Shown here: positions 6,063 to 11,826 of the stretch, in pieces
How the letters are laid out: the number at the start of each line of letters is the position of its first letter
How positions within the stretch are numbered: the stretch's first letter is position 1
NCBI GenBank assembly: GCA_021647685.1
Contig: JAKIUH010000094.1
Coordinates: 1-11,826, forward strand
Direction of reading: 5' to 3'
Source of the DNA: Bacteroidales bacterium
GTDB lineage: Bacteria > Bacteroidota > Bacteroidia > Bacteroidales > NBLH01
DNA length: 11,826 nt
Translations under genes and position numbers: made by a program
The notes under the pieces: generated by a model
What the model was told of the DNA's origin: nothing
Database searches by the model: none
The model's input: the letters and a program-made list of their open reading frames with translations, nothing else

Positions 6063-8003
6063 TTAATTTGCTAATTGCTTATCTATTTCCGTTTGCAAAA
6101 AATCTGCAAACTCTTTTAATTTCATTTTTCCAATATCTCCATGTCCTTGTTTACGAACCGCAATTTCCTCATTTTCAACTTCTTGCTCACCAACAATTAA
6201 CAGATAAGGTATTTTTTTCAGTTCATTATCTCTGATTTTTTTACCTATCTTTTCATTACGGTCGTCAATTAAAGTGCGAATATCGTAATTTTTTAGAATA
6301 TTCAAAACTTTTTTGGCATAATCATTAAATTTTTCGCTAATTGGTAAAATAACTGCCTGATCGGGAGTAAGCCACAGCGGGAATTTTCCGGCAGTATGTT
6401 CAATTAAAACTGCTACAAAACGCTCCATCGAACCAAATGGTGCTCTATGAATCATTACCGGACGATGTTTTTTATCATCACTACCTACATATTCCAATTC
6501 AAAACGCTCGGGCAAATTGTAATCTACCTGAATGGTTCCCAGCTGCCAACGCCTTCCTATGGCATCTTTAACCATAAAGTCCAATTTCGGGCCATAAAAT
6601 GCAGCCTCACCATATTCAACAACAGCATTTAAGCCTTTTTCTTCAACAGCCTCAATTATAGCACGTTCTGCTTTCATCCAATTCTCATCACTACCAATAT
6701 ATTTGCTATGGTCATCTTTATCACGTAGCGATATTTGTGTTTCAAAGTTTTCAAAGTCTAATGTTTTGAAGATATACAAAACAATGTCTATTACTTTTAA
6801 GAACTCTTCTTTTAACTGATCGGGACGACAAAAAATATGTGCATCATCCTGCGTAAAACCTCTTACTCGCGTTAATCCATGCAACTCTCCACTCTGCTCA
6901 TATCTGTAAACAGTACCAAATTCTGCATACCTTACTGGCAAATCTTTATAGGAACGCGGTTTAGATTTGTAAATTTCGCAATGATGCGGACAATTCATTG
7001 GTTTAAGCAAAAACTCTTCATCTTCATCGGGTGTATGAATCGGTTGAAACGAGTCTTTACCGTATTTAGCATAGTGTCCTGATGTTACATACAGCTCTTT
7101 ATTTCCAATATGCGGAGTAATTACCGGTTCGTAACCATAATCTCTTTGAACTTTTTTAAGAAAATTTTCCAAACGCTCACGCAATTGAGCTCCTTTGGGC
7201 AACCATAAAGGCAAGCCCTGACCTACCGCTTTTGAAAAGGTAAATAGTTCAAGCTCTTTTCCAATTTTTCGATGATCACGTTTTTGGGCTTCTTCGAGCA
7301 GTTTTAAATATTCATCCAATAATTTTTGTTTTGGAAATGTTATCCCGTAAACACGTGTCAATTGTTTTCGCTTTTCATCGCCTCGCCAATAAGCACCGGC
7401 AATTTTCATTAATTTTACAGCTTTTATAAAACCGGTATGCGGTAAATGCGGACCACGACATAAATCGGTAAACTCACCTTGTTTATAAAAAGTAATGGTA
7501 CCGTCTTCCAATTCTGAAATCAGTTCAATTTTGTACTCGTCGCCTTTTTCGGTAAAATAGCTTAAAGCTTCACTTTTGCTTTTTTCTGTACGCACATAAG
7601 GTGCTTTCCGGCGTGCAAGTTCTAAAATCTTTTTCTCAATTTTCGGGAAATCATTATCCGAAATACTTTTGCCTTCGGGCAAATCTACATCGTAATAAAA
7701 TCCGTTTTCAATGGTAGGCCCAATTCCTAATTTAATGCCCGGATAGAAAAACTCTAATGCCTCAGCCATCAGGTGTGCTGATGAGTGCCAAAATGCATGC
7801 TTACCTTCTTCATCGTCCCACTTAAACAATTTGATTTTTGCATCTTCCGTTATTGGACGAGTGGCATCCCATGTTTCTCCATTGACTTCAATAGCTAATA
7901 TTTCTTTAGCTAAACTGTTACTGATACTTTTAGCTATATCTATTCCGTTTATCCCTTCGGGATATTCACGAACATTATTATCTGGGAAAGTAATCTTTAT
8001 CAT
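6063..8003 (-). CDS. thrS: Threonyl-tRNA synthetase
   Basis: This enzyme charges tRNA(Thr) with threonine in the cytoplasm. The 646 residues carry all domains of the bacterial enzyme. A TGS domain covers about 1-62. The editing domain that clears mischarged Ser-tRNA(Thr) follows, with HSSAH (H73, H77) and DLCRGPH (C182, H186). The class II catalytic core covers about 245-540 and the anticodon-binding domain about 545-642. The zinc that reads threonine would be held by C338 (MNCPHH), H389 (DDAHIF) and H519 (MIHR). Motif 2 is RYEQSGELHGLTRVRGFTQ (367-385) and motif 3 is IHRAPFGSMERFVAVLIEH (518-536). Length is normal (E. coli 642). The start ATG leads straight into the TGS strand IKITFPDN. It heads the operon with infC, rpmI and rplT, the arrangement found in many bacteria. 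No T-box or tRNA-like leader is visible in the roughly 50-base 5' UTR. Confidence 0.98.
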   Translation of the reverse strand: MIKITFPDNNVREYPEGINGIDIAKSISNSLAKEILAIEVNGETWDATRPITEDAKIKLFKWDDEEGKHAFWHSSAHLMAEALEFFYPGIKLGIGPTIENGFYYDVDLPEGKSISDNDFPKIEKKILELARRKAPYVRTEKSKSEALSYFTEKGDEYKIELISELEDGTITFYKQGEFTDLCRGPHLPHTGFIKAVKLMKIAGAYWRGDEKRKQLTRVYGITFPKQKLLDEYLKLLEEAQKRDHRKIGKELELFTFSKAVGQGLPLWLPKGAQLRERLENFLKKVQRDYGYEPVITPHIGNKELYVTSGHYAKYGKDSFQPIHTPDEDEEFLLKPMNCPHHCEIYKSKPRSYKDLPVRYAEFGTVYRYEQSGELHGLTRVRGFTQDDAHIFCRPDQLKEEFLKVIDIVLYIFKTLDFENFETQISLRDKDDHSKYIGSDENWMKAERAIIEAVEEKGLNAVVEYGEAAFYGPKLDFMVKDAIGRRWQLGTIQVDYNLPERFELEYVGSDDKKHRPVMIHRAPFGSMERFVAVLIEHTAGKFPLWLTPDQAVILPISEKFNDYAKKVLNILKNYDIRTLIDDRNEKIGKKIRDNELKKIPYLLIVGEQEVENEEIAVRKQGHGDIGKMKLKEFADFLQTEIDKQLAN

Positions 8004-8058
8004 TATAAAATATTTATCTTAGAATCAAGACATTAAGATATCTCTATTAATCAGCCTG

Positions 8059-8089
8059 CAAAAATAATCATAAATTTTTGATGTACAAA
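8059..8089 (-). promoter_or_regulatory. Bacteroidota-type promoter of the thrS operon
   Basis: On the minus strand, TTTG at 8089-8086 is separated by 19 bases from TATTTTTG at 8066-8059. This is a full match to the phylum's -33/-7 consensus (TTTG, TAnnTTTG). The start of transcription would be near 8052, about 50 bases before the thrS ATG. Confidence 0.72.
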
Positions 8090-8122
8090 CTTAATTATTT
8101 GTTAATTGAGACAGGAAAATGA

Positions 8123-8157
8123 AAAAAGTCGCAATTCAAAAAGAAAAGCGACTTTTT
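8123..8157 (-). terminator. Intrinsic terminator after the NMO-like gene
   Basis: AAAAAGTCGC (8123-8132) and GCGACTTTTT (8148-8157) form a perfect 10-bp stem with a 15-base loop, about 125 bases after the stop of the 598-residue gene. The Us lie partly in the stem and continue as TTTTTTC and TTTT on the minus strand. The symmetric A/U arms could also work in the other direction. It insulates the thrS promoter. Confidence 0.7.
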
Positions 8158-8282
8158 CACTTGATTAACAACCTAATCTAACAAGTATTATTTGTTAAAT
8201 GGATAAAAATGTAAATTTTATAAAAGTCAAGTATGATATATACACTGCATTTACAAAATTGCAATCTGTTTATAAACAAATT

Positions 8283-10079
8283 CTATTTAAACTCCGGAAA
8301 TTTAATATTCCGTAAATCATTTTCCCACTTTTCCAGGTCTTTTAATATTTTATTCCCTTTATCGGCAAATTTATTTTTTGCAGATGAAAACAATCCTTTA
8401 TAATATTCAATTCCTTGATTTAGATTATTTCTAAATTCTACCCATTTTTTCATTTGACGCTCATTCAAAGGGTTTTGAATATCATCTAAACTATTTTTCA
8501 AATAATCTACATACATTGATAATTCTTTCACAAACATATTGGGACGATCTTGTGTACTTATCAAATTGAGCTTTCCGTAAATATGTTTTACCATGCTGTT
8601 TAAGGAATAGGTTTCGCTAAAATGTCCAATAGTTGGACTCGGGCAAACCGAAACACCATCACCTTCTTTTCCCGGATTTATATCTTTTGACAATAATGCA
8701 GAAGTACCCAAACCGACACATATACAAGACTTTTCAGTTAATTTAGCTACTGCTTTATCAAACTCTTCTTGTGATAATTCTTGTTTATTCAAACTTTCAA
8801 TACATTTTTTTTGATAGGCTCTTGAAGCAGTGCATATAGGTTTATCAGTATGTTCTGTGTTAAAAGTAAGGTATCTGTTTGAACACGGACTCCCGTAAAC
8901 ACCTTGCTCTATCATTTGAAATTTTTGAATATCTTTTGTGTTATTCTTGATGGTATTAAATGGTACACCCAAAGGCGACATATTGCTTAAATATACATCT
9001 TTTTCTTTTGCATCTTTAAGGATTTTCTCTGTTTTTTTGTCCATATTTACAATTTCGGGTACTAGCAAAAACGGCGTTCCCCAACCTACTGAATCCAGGC
9101 CGTAATAATCAATCAAAAATTTATGTTCTTCGGAAGTTCCTACACCGCCTTGTGCTGTAATTCTTGTTTCAACCGGTTCTTTTGGAATACTCAACCCTTT
9201 ATCGGATAATGCTTTAATATAAATTTCATGTAATTCATTTTGTAAATTTTGACGGTTATTTTTAAATTCTTCAAGTATCACACCCATCAAATAACCATTT
9301 GTTGCAAATGCATGCCCGCCGCAATTTAAACCCGATTCAATACGGTATTCCGACACCCAAAGCCCTTTTTTGGCAAAAAACTTACCTTGTATTAAGGCAG
9401 AACGATAATCACTAACTTTTATGGCAATTTTTTTATGAATTACACCTGATTCATCAGGATAAAAATCGCTGAATTTTTCAATATATGAGTAAAGCCTCGG
9501 GTTCATACCTGCCGATAAAATAATGGTAGAATGAAGTTTACTGTTTGCAAAACCGCGCAATGCAGCATGAGCATCATTATACTCGGAAGGCAGTTTTTCA
9601 CCTCGTTTATAGTTTTCTTTGTCCAATTTGGTCATGATGTTCACATCAATATTTCCTTTGGGCAAATGCTCTATAAGCCATGTTTTAAAATCATTTATTT
9701 TACCACTGTTTGAAAACTCATAAAATTTTTGTTTAATTTCCGAATAATCTGGCAACATATCTAAATACTTTTCAATTTCATCGCTTTTTTCCAGCAATGA
9801 TTTTTTCATTTCATTGTATTTAGTACTTACAATATCATTCATTAAATCCAGATAAGCCGTTATTCGTTTTGCGCGAAAATCTTCTACTTTTTCAGATATT
9901 TCCTTATAAGGAATTTCAAGATTTTTACTGTAAAATGCTCTTAATTTCTCCATTAGTTTATCATCTACTAATGAAATTACCGAAGATATACCGTATTGGG
10001 CTACTTTTGTTGGTGTATCAATTGTAAAACCAATTCCCATAACAGGAATATGAAAATCCGGTGCGTTTGTTTTTCTCAT
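8283..10079 (-). CDS. Conserved Bacteroidota protein, probable diverged FMN TIM-barrel (NMO/FabK/PfaD-like)
   Basis: The function of this 598-residue protein is not established. I recognise it as a conserved family in Bacteroidota genomes, usually called hypothetical. Motifs in order resemble nitronate monooxygenase/FabK/PfaD flavin barrels. IPVMGIGFTIDTPTKVAQYGISSVISL (11-37) resembles their first strand and phosphate-side loop. IILSAGMNPRLYSYIEKF (186-203) and IAIKVSDYRSALIQGKFFAKKGL (218-240) resemble middle strands. CGGHAF (253-258) matches the GGH motif holding the active-site histidine (H256). ITAQGGVGTSEEHKFL (307-322) and VGWGTPFLLVPE (331-342) match the FMN phosphate-binding GGI and GT-FL motifs. 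It is far longer than those enzymes (310-360 residues): a helical insert covers about 40-165 and a C-terminal part 345-598 carries most of the cysteines (C399, C416, C426, C452, C454, C479). No signal peptide or membrane segment. It is transcribed away from the ketosynthase gene. An enoyl-reductase or other redox role is inference. Confidence 0.72.
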   Translation of the reverse strand: MRKTNAPDFHIPVMGIGFTIDTPTKVAQYGISSVISLVDDKLMEKLRAFYSKNLEIPYKEISEKVEDFRAKRITAYLDLMNDIVSTKYNEMKKSLLEKSDEIEKYLDMLPDYSEIKQKFYEFSNSGKINDFKTWLIEHLPKGNIDVNIMTKLDKENYKRGEKLPSEYNDAHAALRGFANSKLHSTIILSAGMNPRLYSYIEKFSDFYPDESGVIHKKIAIKVSDYRSALIQGKFFAKKGLWVSEYRIESGLNCGGHAFATNGYLMGVILEEFKNNRQNLQNELHEIYIKALSDKGLSIPKEPVETRITAQGGVGTSEEHKFLIDYYGLDSVGWGTPFLLVPEIVNMDKKTEKILKDAKEKDVYLSNMSPLGVPFNTIKNNTKDIQKFQMIEQGVYGSPCSNRYLTFNTEHTDKPICTASRAYQKKCIESLNKQELSQEEFDKAVAKLTEKSCICVGLGTSALLSKDINPGKEGDGVSVCPSPTIGHFSETYSLNSMVKHIYGKLNLISTQDRPNMFVKELSMYVDYLKNSLDDIQNPLNERQMKKWVEFRNNLNQGIEYYKGLFSSAKNKFADKGNKILKDLEKWENDLRNIKFPEFK

Positions 10080-10133
10080 TTTTATTAAAAATTACTATTT
10101 ACACAAAGTAAACTGTTTTATAACAGAAAATCA

Positions 10134-10149
10134 CTTAACAAGTGTTAAG
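10134..10149. promoter_or_regulatory. Operator-like palindrome upstream of the NMO-like gene
   Basis: CTTAACA-AG-TGTTAAG is a perfect 7-bp inverted repeat with a 2-base centre, about 55 bases upstream of the ATG at 10079. Size and position fit a dimeric repressor site. In such AT-rich DNA it may be chance. No regulator gene is adjacent. Confidence 0.3.
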
Positions 10150-10186
10150 AAAACTTAATTCGTTACTTAATTTACCAATTGTTAAT

Positions 10187-10311
10187 TAGAGTTTGTCTAT
10201 AAAGTCCTATTTCTGCGTTGTTGCTCAAAATGTAAATCCTCGAATACTTTAGCATACTGCGGTTTACATTTTTCACACGCCTTGAACTCGAACTTTATAG
10301 ACCAAACTCTA
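10187..10311. repeat. Large imperfect palindromic element (MITE/REP-like)
   Basis: The outer arms are TAGAGTTTGTCTATAAAG (10187-10204) and CTTTATAGACCAAACTCTA (10293-10311), complementary except for one extra base. Inside, AAAATGTAAATCC (10227-10239) pairs with GGTTTACATTTT (10261-10272), again with one bulge. The 125-bp unit could fold into a long hairpin with internal loops. It encodes nothing and lies between divergent genes, as small non-autonomous repeats often do. I could not see another good copy in the window apart from the diverged one next to it. Confidence 0.65.
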
Positions 10312-10322
10312 TATGTTATGGA

Positions 10323-10415
10323 CAAACTCTATTTAGAGTTTGACCGAAAACGCCAATTTCGTTGTTATGCACATTTTAAAAATAAGTCATTTACAGTAGT
10401 TAATTACTATTTTTA
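10323..10415. repeat. Second, diverged palindromic element next to the first
   Basis: It begins with a perfect 9-bp hairpin, CAAACTCTA-TT-TAGAGTTTG (10323-10342), which repeats the outer end of the neighbouring palindrome in both directions. Then comes ATTTCGTTGTTATGCACATT, similar to ATTTCTGCGTTGTTGCTCA inside the first element. Further on, TAAAAATA (10377-10384) and TATTTTTA (10408-10415) form another stem. It is best read as a related but decayed or partial copy. Confidence 0.45.
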
Positions 10416-10522
10416 CGATTTCACAGGTATAGAGCTTGATGTTTTTCATTTAAAACACATTATTTACGTTCAGCTACTAATTTTAATTCTCTTTTAAACA
10501 CCGTAAAAATCAAAAAATATAT

Positions 10523-10554
10523 TTTGTTTTTTCAAACTACTTAATATATATTAG
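10523..10554 (+). promoter_or_regulatory. Likely promoter of the ketosynthase III gene
   Basis: TTTG at 10523-10526, 20 bases, then TATATTAG at 10547-10554 (one mismatch to TAnnTTTG). This fits the Bacteroidota promoter layout and would start transcription near 10561, about 22 bases before the ATG. Confidence 0.45.
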
Positions 10555-10582
10555 CGGACTTATTAATAAATTAAAAAGATTT

Positions 10583-11665
10583 ATGAAAAAACTATATTCA
10601 GTTATTAAAGGCAGCGGAAAATATATTCCAACTATTGTAAAAAAAAATTCTGATTTTTTGAATGCGGAATTTTATGAAGTTAATGGTGAGAAACTGCAAA
10701 AAGATAATACTGAAATAATTGAAAAATTTTATCAAATAACAGGGATTAAAGAGCGGCGCTATGTTAGCAAAGACTTAGTTGCATCAGACATAGGCTTTTT
10801 TGCGGCAGAAGATGCATTAAACAGTTCGGGGATCGATAAAGAAAGCTTGGATTATATTATTGTAGCTCACAATTTTGGTGATGTACGCTATGGAAATCGC
10901 CAAGCTGATTTTATGCCTAGCATAGCAGCCCGGATAAAACATAAATTAAAAATAGAAAATCCTTATTGCGTTGCTTTTGATATTCCATTTGGTTGCCCGG
11001 GTTGGGTACAAGGAATGATACAAGCGGATTATTTTTTAAAATCAGGAGATGCTAAACGTGCTTTGGTCATAGGTACGGAAACACTGTCACGCATTGCCGA
11101 CCCTTTTGACCGTGACGGAATGATTTACTCGGACGGTGCGGGAGCTGTAATTGTAGAAGCTGTTGAAAGTGAAGAGCCTATTGGTATTCTATCGCATAAA
11201 ACCCGAAGCGATACATTAAACCACCTCAATTTATTATGGAACGGTCCTTCTAATAATGCGGCAATTGATCGTAAACAGTATTTAATTAAAATGCAAGGAC
11301 GAAAATTATATGAATATGCACTAACTAATGTTCCGCAATTAATGAAAGATGTTTTAGATAAAGCAGGTGTTGATATTCATCAAATAAACAAAGTACTTAT
11401 TCATCAGGCAAATGAAAAAATGGACGAAGCCATGCTTCAGCGTTTGTTTAAATTATATAAAGTAAAAGAAATACCGGAAAATATAATGCCGATGACTATT
11501 GAAAAATTTGGAAATAACTCGGTGGCGACTTTGCCGGTTATGTATGATATGATTAAAAAAGGACAAATTGAAAATCATCAATTTACAAATAATACGCATT
11601 TAATTTTTGCATCGGTAGGTGCCGGAATGAATATTAATGCTTTTGCGTACAAGTATATTGCTTAA
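10583..11665 (+). CDS. FabH-like 3-oxoacyl-ACP synthase III
   Basis: This is a ketoacyl synthase III of the thiolase superfamily, which joins an acyl-CoA or acyl-ACP starter to malonyl-ACP by decarboxylating condensation. The catalytic triad is intact: C138 in FDIPFGCPGW, H274 in LIHQAN and N311 in KFGNNSVATLP, corresponding to C112, H244 and N274 of E. coli FabH. ITGIKERRYV (52-61), SDGAGAVIVEA (183-193) and the C-terminal FASVGAGMNINAF (342-354) are family marks. At 360 residues it exceeds housekeeping FabH (about 317) by roughly 40, with extra sequence after the first strand (about 20-45) and within the middle. It therefore looks like a separate Bacteroidota subgroup rather than the main FabH, and no gene symbol is given. 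It stands alone on its strand, divergent from the NMO-like flavoprotein candidate, without acpP, fabD or fabG nearby. The substrate is unknown. It starts at the ATG before KKLYSVIKGSGKYIP. Confidence 0.88.
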   Translation: MKKLYSVIKGSGKYIPTIVKKNSDFLNAEFYEVNGEKLQKDNTEIIEKFYQITGIKERRYVSKDLVASDIGFFAAEDALNSSGIDKESLDYIIVAHNFGDVRYGNRQADFMPSIAARIKHKLKIENPYCVAFDIPFGCPGWVQGMIQADYFLKSGDAKRALVIGTETLSRIADPFDRDGMIYSDGAGAVIVEAVESEEPIGILSHKTRSDTLNHLNLLWNGPSNNAAIDRKQYLIKMQGRKLYEYALTNVPQLMKDVLDKAGVDIHQINKVLIHQANEKMDEAMLQRLFKLYKVKEIPENIMPMTIEKFGNNSVATLPVMYDMIKKGQIENHQFTNNTHLIFASVGAGMNINAFAYKYIA

Positions 11666-11685
11666 TTTCAATAATTAGGGCTTGC

Positions 11686-11757
11686 TGAAAAACGCTAAAT
11701 ATATTATTAGTCAGCGTTTTATGCTTGCATTATTGCCTTGAAATGCAAGGTTTTTCA
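11686..11757. repeat. Nested palindromic element after the ketosynthase gene
   Basis: TGAAAAAC (11686-11693) and GTTTTTCA (11750-11757) frame a unit holding two hairpins: AAAACGCT (11689-11696) with AGCGTTTT (11713-11720), and CTTGCAT (11724-11730) with ATGCAAG (11743-11749). The left flank GGGCTTGC resembles ends of small Bacteroidota repeats or insertion sequences. No matching GCAAGCCC is found on the right, so this may be a decayed copy. Confidence 0.45.
11724..11755 (+). terminator. Likely terminator of the ketosynthase III gene
   Basis: CTTGCAT...ATGCAAG is a perfect 7-bp stem with a 12-base loop, followed by GG-free GTTTTT on the plus strand about 60 bases after the stop at 11665. An alternative fold, CCTTG-AAATG-CAAGG then TTTTT, uses the same T-run. 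It lies within the palindromic element, which may supply the terminator. Confidence 0.55.
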
Positions 11758-11826
11758 CTAAAATATCAGAAAAAGAATGCATTTATTATATACAAATTAT
11801 AATGTTTTTTGCTGCTCAGCTGCACA

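Larger units (their letters stand above)
10080..10582. other. 503-bp spacer between two divergent genes, no gene seen
   Basis: The spacer holds, from left to right, the upstream region of the NMO-like gene with a 16-bp palindrome, two palindromic repeat units (10187-10415), and the promoter region of the ketosynthase gene. The only open frame, on the plus strand at 10282-10497, starts with TTG and runs through the palindromes, so it is not a credible gene. No tRNA-like structure was seen. Confidence 0.7.

Noticed and set aside
8004..8058. T-box or other threonine-responsive leader in front of thrS
   Set aside because: The predicted leader is only about 50 bases, with no specifier loop, antiterminator or terminator hairpin.
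8267..8278. Palindrome TGTTTATAAACA just after the stop of the NMO-like gene
   Set aside because: It is 12 bases of AT-rich dyad in a non-promoter position, easily expected by chance.
10282..10497. 71-codon plus-strand open frame in the divergent spacer
   Set aside because: It starts with TTG, runs through both palindromic units, has no ribosome binding site and a composition like translated repeat DNA.

Overview
The window is AT-rich and reads as a chromosomal segment of a Bacteroidota bacterium, probably of the Bacteroidales/Marinilabiliales kind (inference). Three things point there: lipoprotein and secreted families typical of that phylum (DUF4136, DUF4251), the thrS-infC-rpmI-rplT order, and promoter-like sites of the form TTTG-N19/20-TAnnTTTG. 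No tRNA, rRNA, CRISPR array, transposase or phage gene was seen. All genes up to position 10079 lie on the minus strand; the last gene lies on the plus strand.

Positions 1-3058 (minus strand, read right to left): a DUF4251 protein, a DUF4136 lipoprotein, a Gfo/Idh/MocA-family oxidoreductase, and the start of a GH28-type (polygalacturonase-like) protein that runs off the window. The oxidoreductase is unusual. It lacks the export signal normal for its subgroup, and its only start codons lie inside the end of the lipoprotein gene. Positions 3196-4649: dapB (lysine/diaminopimelate synthesis) preceded by a secreted beta-barrel-like protein of unknown role.

Positions 4721-8089: the translation operon thrS-infC-rpmI-rplT, with a good phylum-type promoter at its head and a very strong intrinsic terminator at its end. 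infC has no ATG, GTG or TTG at its proper start. A near-perfect Shine-Dalgarno points to an AUA start, giving a full-length 187-residue IF-3, which suggests the IF-3 start-codon autoregulation known from other bacteria. A long stem sits between rpmI and rplT and may be a ribosomal-protein leader.

Positions 8283-11665: two divergent genes around a 503-bp spacer. One encodes a 598-residue protein that looks like a strongly diverged FMN TIM-barrel of the nitronate monooxygenase/FabK/PfaD type, with seven cysteines, most in the second half. The other encodes a FabH-like ketoacyl synthase III with an intact Cys-His-Asn triad. A possible shared fatty-acyl or polyketide-like pathway is the most interesting functional lead. 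The spacer holds a large imperfect palindrome and a diverged second copy, probably small repetitive elements. A third palindromic structure follows the ketosynthase gene.
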